A stretch of DNA of 64,000 nucleotides from Clostridium grantii DSM 8605 (GTDB lineage: Bacteria > Bacillota > Clostridia > Clostridiales > Clostridiaceae). The notes beneath the pieces are model-generated. The model ran no database searches and was not told where the DNA came from. It was given only the letters and a program-made list of their open reading frames with translations. The DNA lies in contig NZ_FQXM01000021.1 in assembly GCF_900129965.1 (NCBI RefSeq), positions 7,738 to 71,737 on the forward strand, given 5' to 3'. Positions 18,159 to 26,073 of the stretch are shown here, one piece after another. Each line of letters begins with the position of its first letter. The stretch's first letter is position 1. The position numbers and the translations under genes are program-made.

Positions 18159-18560
18159 ATGAAAAAACAAATTTTATTTGTTATTATTTCTGCATTTCTA
18201 ATATCACTCATAGGTTGTTCGAAATCAGAAACACATAATAATTTAGCAGAAGTTTCAAGCAAAAAAATTAATATTTCTGATAATATTTATGGGAAATATC
18301 GGAGGATTGAAGGAGTGATGTCAGAAACAATAACTTTAAATCCTGATTTTAGCTGGTACTGTTTAGACAATACATCTAGGAGCACTATATATGAAGATAC
18401 TATCTCTAACGTTATTGCAAATGGTTATTTTGAATTAAAGGATGAGGACATTTACTTATATTATAGCAGTGGGAAATTGAATAGTTCTTTTATAATAAAA
18501 GATAATAAAATTGTAGCAGCTGAGAATAATGGCGCAAAATGGGAAAAAATAAATGAATAA
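18159..18560 (+). CDS. Small lipoprotein of unknown function
   Basis: The start is ATG 18159, with GTGGAGG 8 bases upstream. The 133-residue product has a lipoprotein signal (KKQILFVIISAFLISLIGC), with the lipobox cysteine after LIG. The mature part (YGKYRRIEGVMSETITLNPD) is a small beta-rich domain resembling lipocalin-like or DUF-type extracytoplasmic proteins that test for a threshold residue or ligand; no exact family is claimed. It follows the discoidin-like gene by about 80 bases and may be co-expressed with it. Confidence 0.7.
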   Translation: MKKQILFVIISAFLISLIGCSKSETHNNLAEVSSKKINISDNIYGKYRRIEGVMSETITLNPDFSWYCLDNTSRSTIYEDTISNVIANGYFELKDEDIYLYYSSGKLNSSFIIKDNKIVAAENNGAKWEKINE

Positions 18561-18700
18561 CATGGCAGTAATTTCAATTATTTGTGTGAAATATAATAAA
18601 GAGTTTATTGATGATAATTTAGTTTTTGTTTTTAATGAACTGAAATTGAATTTTCCAAAAATCTATGGTATAAAGGGGCAGCTCCCCTAACTCTAAATAA

Positions 18701-19036
18701 CCCTGTAAAAAATTTTGTGTAAACTCAATAAAAACAACTTCTTCTTGGCAATAATTGAGATAATAATATATTACAAGAAGGAGTTTTTTTATATGTCAAT
18801 TTGTCGAAAGAATTATTAAAAGTGTATATTCAAGAACAGAAATTCACTTACCAACAGATATATTAGATGCATTAAATTTTATGGATGCTACGCGCTACTA
18901 AGTACGAGAAGATAACAGGTAGTTGTTAAGGCAGCATATGCAGTGATAGGCGTAAATTTAGATGGTGAAAAAGAAGTCTTAGGAGTATGGATTGGAGCTA
19001 ATGAAAGCAGCAAAGTAGAAATAAACTTGAAGTAAT
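18701..19036 (+). mobile_element. IS256-family insertion sequence remnant
   Basis: The left end CCCTGTAAAAAATTTTGTGT and the leader to the transposase start match the copy at 37557. The transposase is reduced to two shards: the N-terminal KELLKVYIQEQKFT/DILDAL part with frame errors, and an internal piece encoding VVKAAYAVIGVNLDGEKEVL. The middle (more than 350 bases) is deleted. It is a non-mobile relic, and it shows that two copies of this IS reached the window. Confidence 0.8.
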
Positions 19037-19107
19037 GAAAAAGAAAGCCCAAGAAAGAATAAATGAATACCACCATGATTTGGAGAAGCTTGTCTTATTA
19101 TAAATTG
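19037..19107 (+). other. Tail of an unidentified decayed gene
   Basis: A short frame (RNKLEVMKKKAQERINEYHH to LEKLVLL, stop near 19103) continues out of the IS256 remnant in another frame. It looks like the end of a real protein but cannot be assigned. Confidence 0.25.
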
Positions 19108-19122
19108 TGATAATGATTATCA
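19108..19122. promoter_or_regulatory. Fur-box-like operator (orphan)
   Basis: TGATAATGATTATCA is a perfect 7-1-7 Fur/PerR-type palindrome, and a further half-site TGATAATCA lies at 19131. No iron gene follows directly; the nearest iron-type transporter starts at 22002. It may be left over from a deleted promoter, or part of a hairpin with the second half-site. Confidence 0.5.
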
Positions 19123-19322
19123 GTAAAATATGATAATCACAGCAAGTTGGGTCTCAAGTTCTCTCGCAGGGGGGACCTCACCCCACTTTTGTAGAAAGTT
19201 GAGAAGTTGTCCATAAAAAAAGGAGTAGAGTGTGACACGTTGGCCAGGAGGAAATGCTGATGAGATTGGAAAGGGAAAATTTATCTATTGTTGTCTGGAT
19301 AACTTTAGCCTTAAAGTGTTAA
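19123..19322. other. Structured non-coding stretch
   Basis: No gene is visible. The segment is unusually GC-rich at 19145-19195 (CTCTCGCAGGGGGGACCTCA) with short complementary segments (AAGTTGGG/CCCCACTT), so it may encode a structured RNA. Its end shares an 18-of-22 match with 20200-20221. I could not fit it to a known riboswitch class. Confidence 0.3.
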
Positions 19323-19865
19323 TTAAATCAGTCTGCATTCGTAGATAGGTATATAAGTTAATTTACCATTAATCTTTATACTCTCCATTAAGGAAATAGC
19401 TTCAACATTAATATTTTCTTTTGAATTTATATTATTCTGTAGTATATTAAAATTTCCCTTTAAAATTGCATCCCTCAATAATGTTATATGTGGAGTGAAG
19501 GATCTCACTTCTTTTTTTATTCCTATTTTCTCAAGTTCTTCTTCTAGATTCATGAATAGTTCATCTAGTAAACATTCCTTTTCAGTGAGGCCCATCCAAA
19601 TTATTTTTTTATTTCCTCTTAGGAAAAATCCCAAAGTATCCGTTTGAATTTTAAAAGGAACTAATTTAGTTGCAGTTTTTTTAATAGCTTTTTTTAAAGA
19701 TAAAACTTCATCTTGGGTTTGTTCGCCTATATATTTCAAGGTAATATGAAAGTTTTCAATATCACTAAAATTACCTTTTTCTACGTTATCATGTATACCC
19801 ACCTGAATTTCATATAAATATTTTTTTATTTTCTTAGATAATTCAATTGAAATAAAGACTCTCAA
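19323..19865 (-). CDS. thpR: RNA 2',3'-cyclic phosphodiesterase (2'-5' RNA ligase family, ThpR)
   Basis: In this 180-residue 2H-phosphoesterase the two catalytic HxT motifs are H40-I-T (NFHITLKYIG) and H126-I-T (FTPHITLLRD), spaced as in ThpR/LigT. These enzymes open 2',3'-cyclic phosphate RNA ends. The start is TTG 19865, because GGAGG sits 8 bases upstream; a TTG at 19880 would place that site inside the gene. The FISIELSKKIKKYL beginning is standard. It stands alone, facing the Fur-like site and IS256 relic downstream. The frame looks intact. Confidence 0.9.
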   Translation of the reverse strand: MRVFISIELSKKIKKYLYEIQVGIHDNVEKGNFSDIENFHITLKYIGEQTQDEVLSLKKAIKKTATKLVPFKIQTDTLGFFLRGNKKIIWMGLTEKECLLDELFMNLEEELEKIGIKKEVRSFTPHITLLRDAILKGNFNILQNNINSKENINVEAISLMESIKINGKLTYIPIYECRLI

Positions 19866-20199
19866 AAGTAATTCCTCCAATGTTAGAATATTTTATAATA
19901 GTTTAACCATTTAGGCAAATAAAAATTAGCTAAATGCTTTAAGTTCATACCAAGATATTTATGTATTCTGAACAGGTTAGCAAATAGAAATATTGATATA
20001 GTTGCATATATATACATACTTATAGTCATATGATATAATTTAACAAATAATAGGAGACGGTTCATTAGAATTTGATTATAAACTTAAAAAAGCAAAGTGG
20101 ACTAAAGAGATACTTTAAGTAAAAATGAGTTAATCTAATAAGCGCCATAGGCTTCAAGTTGGTACAAATCATTTGTCAGCAGAGGGAACCACCTAGCTA

Positions 20200-20221
20200 G
20201 GAGGCTTTGCTGATGTGATTG
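20200..20221. repeat. 22-base near-repeat of 19247-19268
   Basis: GGAGGCTTTGCTGATGTGAT here and GGAGGAAATGCTGATGAGAT at 19247, both then TG, match at 18 of 22 positions. Both lie in gene-free DNA, so they may be conserved parts of a related RNA element or repeat. Confidence 0.35.
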
Positions 20222-20259
20222 CTTAAATAATATTTATATTTCACATAGGGGGGATTTTT

Positions 20260-20811
20260 TTGAAGTTGGTATTTTTAATTGGAGATGCGTCTGTTGGAAA
20301 AATGACAGTGGGACAAGAACTTATGAAAATCACAGAATTACGCTTATTTCATAATCATATGAGCATTGAACCAGTTATTGAAATATTCGGTTATTTTCAT
20401 GGACAATCAATAAATAAAATAAGAAAGATTGTGTTTGAAGAATTTGCGGCATCAGATAATTATGGATTAATATTTACATATATGTGGGCTTTTGACCAAA
20501 AATCCGATTGGGATTATGTAGAAAATGTAACTAATATCTTTAGAAAAAAAGGTGCTGATGTTTATTATGTGGAACTTGTTGCACATCAAGCAATAAGATT
20601 ACAAAGGAATAATACCGAAAATCGCTTAAGGCATAAGGCTTCAAAGCGAGATATTGAAATCTCTAATCAAAGACTTATCGATGATGATAAGAATTATCGT
20701 TGTGTTAGCAACCAGGGTGAAATACAGTTTGACAACTATATTAAAATTGACAATTCCAATCTTTCGGCAGAATTTGTTGCAAAAACAATAAAAGAACGCT
20801 TTAATTTATGA
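20260..20811 (+). CDS. Small P-loop kinase-like protein
   Basis: This 183-residue protein starts at TTG 20260 after AGGGGGGAT. It has an N-terminal Walker A-type loop GDASVGKMTVG (residues 8-18) within the fold FLIGDASVGKMTVGQELMKI, followed by FHNHMSIEPVIEIFGYFHG. This resembles shikimate-kinase-like or AAA-type small kinases, often annotated as an AAA family ATPase; the substrate is unknown. M15 replaces the usual Ser/Thr right after the P-loop lysine, but T16 follows. No partner genes are evident. The long non-coding lead (from about 20070) contains the near-repeat described above. Confidence 0.7.
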   Translation: MKLVFLIGDASVGKMTVGQELMKITELRLFHNHMSIEPVIEIFGYFHGQSINKIRKIVFEEFAASDNYGLIFTYMWAFDQKSDWDYVENVTNIFRKKGADVYYVELVAHQAIRLQRNNTENRLRHKASKRDIEISNQRLIDDDKNYRCVSNQGEIQFDNYIKIDNSNLSAEFVAKTIKERFNL

Positions 20812-21317
20812 TTTTATAAACAAAGTAAGCATCACATTGACTACATCATTGACTTTTTTTGATAGATTAAAAGGGGAGATACCACATATAGCATAAATGA
20901 AGGAACATAACAATGATGATGGGCGAATTATATCTGATTAGCTGGTGTGGAACAGTTGAACAAGCTTAATTATTAGTTGGAATAAGAAGGTTGCCACTTG
21001 TTTATCAATAGGTAAATATCCTATTTCCTCTGGTTTCTTTTACAATGGAAGCTCCTACAGTAATTGTTGCTAATTTATGAGAAAGAAAAGCTAGTAGAAT
21101 ACTGGGAAGGGGCTTTGCAGTTGTGAGTATGATATTCTTGAAAAACTGGAGGATATTCAGAATTTCATATAGCCATAGTTTTGACCATATCCATCGTTTT
21201 ATCCATGTGGGAGAATAGCATATACAAGTTTAGTACCCCTACATAATGAAACTAAGTGAACTAAGTATGTGTTGCTAATCTAGATACTTTTAGATAATAT
21301 AAGATATATAGTTATTT
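20812..21317 (+). other. Decayed gene region of unknown origin
   Basis: The 500 bases hold only short broken frames, for example FPLVSFTMEAPTVIVANL and HIAIVLTISIVLSMWENSIY. They have the hydrophobic make-up of a membrane transporter, but stops and frame changes prevent an assignment. The piece could be the remnant of a metal transporter, because a CsoR-type metal repressor follows. I see no intact gene or RNA here. Confidence 0.3.
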
Positions 21318-21407
21318 ATGAATAATTTTATAAATAACTATATAAAATCAAATTCAAAGAACTTAAGCAAAGTAATGAAGGGTTCTAAATTAGGAGAAAA
21401 GTTGATT

Positions 21408-21752
21408 ATGGAAGAAAACGAACAAGCTTATATCCATAAGGGATTTTCTGAAACAGAACATTTACATATTCACAACCAGGGTCGTAAACATGTTCATAAG
21501 AATACAAAAGCGGTACTAAATCGGATTTCTCGTGCAAGCGGACATTTGGAATCGGTAAAGAGGATGGTGGAAGCTGGAAAGGACTGTAGTGAGGTGCTGA
21601 TTCAGTTGTCAGCAGTCATATCAGCGCTTAATAATACTGGGAAGGTAATTTTAAAGGAGCATATGGAACATTGCATTGTGGATGCGGTAGAATCAGGAGA
21701 TCAAACAGCAATTGAAAAGTTGAATAAAGCTATAGATAGTTTTATCAAATAA
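21408..21752 (+). CDS. CsoR/FrmR-family metal- or sulfur-sensing repressor
   Basis: The C-terminal 85 residues match the DUF156 family of helical DNA-binding repressors. The metal ligand pattern is C60, H85 and C89 (from ATG 21408), with the Cu(I)-type spacing of 25 and 4 residues, as in CsoR. The N-terminus is rich in His (ETEHLHIHNQGRKHVHKN), as in Clostridial CsoR proteins. AGGAG lies about 11 bases before ATG 21408 (TTG 21402 is also possible); the frame extends to 21318 without a good start. Its expected target, a copper exporter, is not intact here; the decayed region just upstream may be what is left. Confidence 0.85.
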   Translation: MEENEQAYIHKGFSETEHLHIHNQGRKHVHKNTKAVLNRISRASGHLESVKRMVEAGKDCSEVLIQLSAVISALNNTGKVILKEHMEHCIVDAVESGDQTAIEKLNKAIDSFIK

Positions 21753-21852
21753 TGATAATAATTCATATTTTATTAAATTATGTATCCCTATCCGGGGTAT
21801 ATGTTGTGGGAAAATAAATAAATTCTAGGCATACTATTTACCTGAATAGTCA

Positions 21853-21896
21853 TGAAAATGCGCATTCTTGAAGAAATTCAAAAATGCGCATTTTAT
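21853..21896 (+). terminator. Hairpin terminator after the CsoR-type gene
   Basis: AAAATGCGCATT...AATGCGCATTTT arms with a short A/T-rich loop and trailing Ts form a strong stem-loop between csoR and the next operon. Confidence 0.7.
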
Positions 21897-22001
21897 ATCC
21901 CCCTTGATGGCTTGTTCTTTAAGAAAAATATACTATACTTTTTTTATATAGAAGTGACTTTTGTTAGTCGAATTTTTTATAAAATTATATAGGGGTGAAA
22001 A

Positions 22002-23022
22002 ATGAATAAAATTAGAAGAATTATTACACTAATTACTACAATATGTATTTTGGCTATGTTGGCAGTAGGTTGCCAAAAGGGAAAGGTTGAGAATTCACAG
22101 GGCACAGAAGGACAAACTGTTAAGGTTATTGATTCTAGAGGAAAAGAAGTTGAAGTAAACTATCCAGCAAAAAAATTGTATGTCTTTTAAATAGTGGGGT
22201 TAATGATTTGTACATGCTAGGCGCAAAAGACCAAGTAATAGCTATTGATAAGTGGACTTATGACAATAAAAAAGTTTATGAATTTACTTTACAAATTGAT
22301 GAAAGAGTAAAAAATAAAACTCTTCCTGCAATTGATAAAAATATCGAAGATATTGTTGGAATGAAACCGGATGTAGTAGTAATGTGGGCAGGTCAGAAGG
22401 ATGATATAAAAACCCTTGAAGATAAGGGCGTAAAAGTAATAGGAATACAAGTAGACAATTTTGAACAAGTTTATACCAAAATGGATATATTGGGTAAAAT
22501 CTCAGGCAAAGAAAAAAGAGCAGATGAAATAATCAATTATACTAAAAAAGAACTTGAAAATATTAATAATAAATTGAAGAACATAGACCCAATAAAAAAA
22601 CCTTCTGCTATGTTTGGGGACCTACAAAGCTGGATATCGCAGGGAGTAATAGTACAGGTGATAGTATTATAAAAATGAGTGGAGCTAAGAATATAGCTGA
22701 AGACATAAATGATGAACATATAGTTATTAAGATGGAAGATGTTGTAAAGAGGAATCCCGAAGCTATTTTGATGTGGAATATGAATGATTTAAATCCGGAA
22801 GACTACCTTAAGGATTCTCAATGGAAAAATATAAAGGCAGTAGTAGACAAAAAAGTTGTTGAACTACCTGATGCTTTCTATTGTGACCTTTGGACAGTGA
22901 AGTATGTTTATTCAGTTAATTTTATAGCGAAAACACTTTATCCAGATTTATTTGAGGATACTGATCTTGAAAAATATAAAACTTATATGTTGAAAAAATT
23001 ATACAATATTGATTTTAAATAA
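22002..23022 (+). pseudogene. Iron-siderophore/cobalamin-type ABC substrate-binding lipoprotein, two frameshifts
   Basis: Three in-order pieces form one periplasmic-binding-type protein of about 340 residues: a lipoprotein signal (MLAVGC, residues 1-62), a middle (YMLGAKDQVIAIDKWTYDNK, KPDVVVMWAGQKDD) and the end (MSGAKNIAEDINDEHIVIKM to LKKLYNIDFK). The frame slips near 22180 (restoring LLNSGVNDLYMLGAK) and near 22620 (restoring LDIAGSNSTGDSII). It is a FepB/BtuF-like receptor that would feed the permease and ATPase that follow. Two separate one-base indels would be unusual for a single sequencing error, so the importer may lack its receptor. Confidence 0.85.
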
Positions 23023-23061
23023 AAGTAAGTGATGTTAGCTTGCTAATTAAGGACGGATTAT

Positions 23062-24066
23062 ATGAATAAAATATCACAAAAGGTTGTAATGCTTTTACCT
23101 ATTCCTGTTTTTCTAATTACTTTATGCATAGGTTCTTATTATATACCTGTTTCAAAAGTAGTAGACTTAATACTTTATAAGATAAGTGGCTATACAATTT
23201 TTAATAGTATAATTGATATGAATAGTTTAAGTGTATTATTTGACATAAGGCTTCCTAGGGTTATTCTCTCCATGCTGGTTGGGGCAAGTCTCTCTGTTGC
23301 AGGGACCTCGTTTCAAGCAGTACTAAAGAATCCTCTTGCTGAGCCTTATACTCTTGGATTATCCTCTGGGGCAGCTTTTGGAGCTGCCCTTGCATTGTCT
23401 TTTCTAAATATACCTGTTCAAATCAGTGCTTTCTTTTTTGCTTTTATTAGTGTTGCTATTTGCTACTTGGTTGCTACCAAAGATGGAGAAACATCTGTGG
23501 TATCTCTTATTTTATCAGGTGTTGTTATATCTTCATCATTTACAGCTTTTCTATCAGTTTTGCAAATAATGATAGATCCCATGAAGCTTCAAGGTTTGAT
23601 ATATTGGATAATGGGAAGTCTTCACACTTCTAGTTGGGAGAAAATTTATTCAGTGCTTCCTTATATGCTTCTAGGATTCATATTGACATTTATTTTTAGG
23701 TGGAAGCTAAATATACTAGCACTTGGAGAAAAAGATTCTACAATTTTAGGAGTAAATCCCCAAAAATACAAGATTATTTTTATTTTTGCATCTACACTTC
23801 TGGCTTCCTCAGCTGTATCTGTTTCTGGAATTATTAGCTTAGTGGGATTGATGATTCCCCACATTTTAAGAATGCTTTTTGGTCCTGATAATCGCAAAAT
23901 GATTCCCATGTCCTTTTGTTTAGGAGCGTCTTATCTGGCAATTATAGACTGTTTTTCTAGAAATCTGTGCTCCTTTGAAATTCCTATTGGAATTTTAACA
24001 ACCATTATAGGGGCTCCATATTTTATAGTTCTCATTAGAAAAATGAAAGCAGGTGGGTGGCAGTGA
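23062..24066 (+). CDS. FecCD-type ABC transporter permease
   Basis: This 334-residue polytopic permease of the FecCD/BtuC class has RLPRVILSMLVGASLSVAGT, QAVLKNPLAEPYTLGLSSGA and the C-terminal GLMIPHILRMLFGPDNRKMI block that contacts the ATPase. About nine membrane helices are expected; it works as a homodimer with the next gene product to import Fe-siderophore, haem or cobalamin. SD AAGGACGG precedes ATG 23062. It overlaps the ATPase gene by 4 bases and follows the broken receptor by 39. The frame is intact. Confidence 0.92.
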   Translation: MNKISQKVVMLLPIPVFLITLCIGSYYIPVSKVVDLILYKISGYTIFNSIIDMNSLSVLFDIRLPRVILSMLVGASLSVAGTSFQAVLKNPLAEPYTLGLSSGAAFGAALALSFLNIPVQISAFFFAFISVAICYLVATKDGETSVVSLILSGVVISSSFTAFLSVLQIMIDPMKLQGLIYWIMGSLHTSSWEKIYSVLPYMLLGFILTFIFRWKLNILALGEKDSTILGVNPQKYKIIFIFASTLLASSAVSVSGIISLVGLMIPHILRMLFGPDNRKMIPMSFCLGASYLAIIDCFSRNLCSFEIPIGILTTIIGAPYFIVLIRKMKAGGWQ

Positions 24067-24818
24067 TAAAGATTGAAGATGTTACAATTGCATATCAAAA
24101 ACAAACTGTACTTGAAAAAGTGAACCTAAATATAGAAAAAGGGATTATAACTACTTTTCTAGGGCCCAATGGAAGTGGAAAAACATCACTGATGTCATCC
24201 ATTAATGGAACAATAAAGCCGGCAGAGGGAAGCATATTTATAGATGGAAGAGACATATCAAAGTTAAAAACAAAGAGTCTTGCAAAAATTGTTGCTACTG
24301 TTCCACAACTGTATAATTTCAATTTCAATTTTTCTGTTTTTGATATGGTTCTATTGGGAAGAGCTCCACATATAGGATATATGCCTAAAGCAGAGGATAC
24401 TGAAAAAGTTGAAGAAGCAATTTATCATATAGGTATCCAGCATATAAAGAATAAAGAATTTAATAAACTAAGTGGTGGAGAAAAACAGCTCGTTATGATA
24501 GCACGGGCGATTGCCCAAGATACAGAGGTTATTTTACTGGATGAGCCTACCTCATATTTGGATTTAAAGAATCAACTTAAAGTGTTGCGAATAGTAAAGG
24601 AAATTAATTCACTAAAAAATGTTACATGTATTATGACACTTCACGATCCTAATCATGCACTTATGTATTCAGATAAGATTGTGCTTTTTAATAATGGAGC
24701 TGTTGAAACAGGTACCATTGATAACATAATTAATTCTAAAAGCATTTTCGATGTTTATGGAGTTAAAGCAGAGATAGTGAACATCGCTAATAGAAAATAT
24801 GTGATACCTGAATATTAA
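24063..24818 (+). CDS. ABC transporter ATP-binding protein (FepC/BtuD-like)
   Basis: The ATPase has Walker A GPNGSGKTSL, a Q-loop (PQLYNFNFNFSV), signature LSGGEKQLVMIARA, Walker B VILLDEPTS and the H-loop HDPNH. It starts at GTG 24063, overlapping the permease stop in a GTGA arrangement, so the two are translationally coupled; a GTG at 24057 would add two residues. It powers the iron/cobalamin-type importer with the permease at 23062. As the receptor gene is broken, function of the set depends on another receptor or on the frameshifts being errors. Confidence 0.93.
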   Translation: MIKIEDVTIAYQKQTVLEKVNLNIEKGIITTFLGPNGSGKTSLMSSINGTIKPAEGSIFIDGRDISKLKTKSLAKIVATVPQLYNFNFNFSVFDMVLLGRAPHIGYMPKAEDTEKVEEAIYHIGIQHIKNKEFNKLSGGEKQLVMIARAIAQDTEVILLDEPTSYLDLKNQLKVLRIVKEINSLKNVTCIMTLHDPNHALMYSDKIVLFNNGAVETGTIDNIINSKSIFDVYGVKAEIVNIANRKYVIPEY

Positions 24819-24843
24819 TAAATTAATCAAAGGGGGGATAGTA

Positions 24844-25716
24844 ATGAAGAGAGTTTTTGAATCTCATATACACTTTCCAATTGATATGTATGAGGCAGAA
24901 TTTACTAAAAAGATTGATGCTGAAACTTTACGACTTATAGATCATCTTGTTGAAAACCTAGTTAAAGCAAATGTAGTTAAGGCATCATTGCTTGGAGGAC
25001 GAGGAAAAGTAAATGAAATGGTGAAGGAGGCAATGAAAAGATATCCAGAATTATTTATTGGATTAGCTTATATCGATATTGATAAGGATAACCCTCAAAT
25101 ATTAAATTATTATAAGGATTGTGGGTTTAAGGGTATAAAAATAATTTGTCCTAATAGCAATTATGACGAAGAAAAATATTATCCCTTTTATGAGCTGGCT
25201 GAAAAGTTGAATATGGTAGTATTATTTCATACTGGAGTAATTGGCAATGCAGTAGATTACCTAGTAGACTCTCCTTTTGACAAGAGACTCATTGAACCTT
25301 CAAGGGAATTTGAGAGCAAAATAAAAAGATTTAACTCTTCTTCTCGTTTTATGTTACCTATATACTTGGATAATATAGCATTAAAATTTCCAGAACTTAA
25401 GATTATTGGTGCTCATTTGGGATATGGAATGTATGATATATCTTGTGCAATTGCAAGATTTAGAAGAAATGTATTTTTTGATTTATCCGGTGGAGATGTA
25501 ATCAGAAGACATATCACTGAAAGAAGGCTTATTGGTAAAGAAATTTCTTCTTATAAATTATTATACGCTTCAGATGGTTTACCTGAAAGAGTCTATGATG
25601 ATGTGAAAATATGGGAGGAAGAGCTTTCTAGATATGGACTTTGCGATAATGAAATTGATAATATAATGTATTTAAATGCTGCTAGAATTTATGGAGTTGA
25701 AGAACTTGAAGGATAA
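24844..25716 (+). CDS. Amidohydrolase-superfamily metal-dependent hydrolase
   Basis: This 290-residue TIM-barrel enzyme keeps the metal site: HIH in ESHIHFP (H8, H10), H in LFHTGV, H in IIGAHLGYG and D in YASDGLPER. It looks like the amidohydrolase-2 family (hydrolases, decarboxylases). SD AGGGGGGA precedes ATG 24844, 25 bases after the ABC ATPase stop, so it is part of the importer operon and may process the imported ligand or a precursor. A terminator follows at 25774. The specific substrate cannot be read from the sequence. Confidence 0.8.
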   Translation: MKRVFESHIHFPIDMYEAEFTKKIDAETLRLIDHLVENLVKANVVKASLLGGRGKVNEMVKEAMKRYPELFIGLAYIDIDKDNPQILNYYKDCGFKGIKIICPNSNYDEEKYYPFYELAEKLNMVVLFHTGVIGNAVDYLVDSPFDKRLIEPSREFESKIKRFNSSSRFMLPIYLDNIALKFPELKIIGAHLGYGMYDISCAIARFRRNVFFDLSGGDVIRRHITERRLIGKEISSYKLLYASDGLPERVYDDVKIWEEELSRYGLCDNEIDNIMYLNAARIYGVEELEG

Positions 25717-25773
25717 ATTGATTTAGTTACATAGAAACAAACAGGTATTGTACCACGAAGTTAAAATTAATAG

Positions 25774-25817
25774 CTCTCGCCCTCAAGATTAAAAGTCTTG
25801 GGGGTGAGAGTTTTTTT
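25774..25817 (+). terminator. Terminator of the importer/amidohydrolase operon
   Basis: CTCTCGCCCTCAAGA pairs with TCTTGGGGGTGAGAG and is followed by seven Ts. The 250 bases from here to the gerA operon hold no other feature I can see. Confidence 0.85.
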
Positions 25818-26073
25818 ATATGCTTTTTGTTTTATTTGAGAAGAAAAAATAAAAATTTATTAATCATATGAAACCTTACCTTTGTGTAAAATTCTTAGAT
25901 AAAATCTAACTAATCGAAAGATTTGAACCTTTTGCAGTGGGAGCACAAAAATGTTTAAAATAATCAGTATTAATTATGCTTATGTATAAAGGTACAAAGA
26001 AATGCAAAACGTATAGTTAAGGAGTAAAAGGATTAATTTGTATATATGCTTTTGAATGTAGGTGATAAAAATA

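Noticed and set aside
19140..19270. Possible cobalamin, TPP or glycine riboswitch near the Fur-like site
   Set aside because: GC-rich paired segments are present, but none of the conserved cores could be aligned; no matching metabolic gene follows directly.
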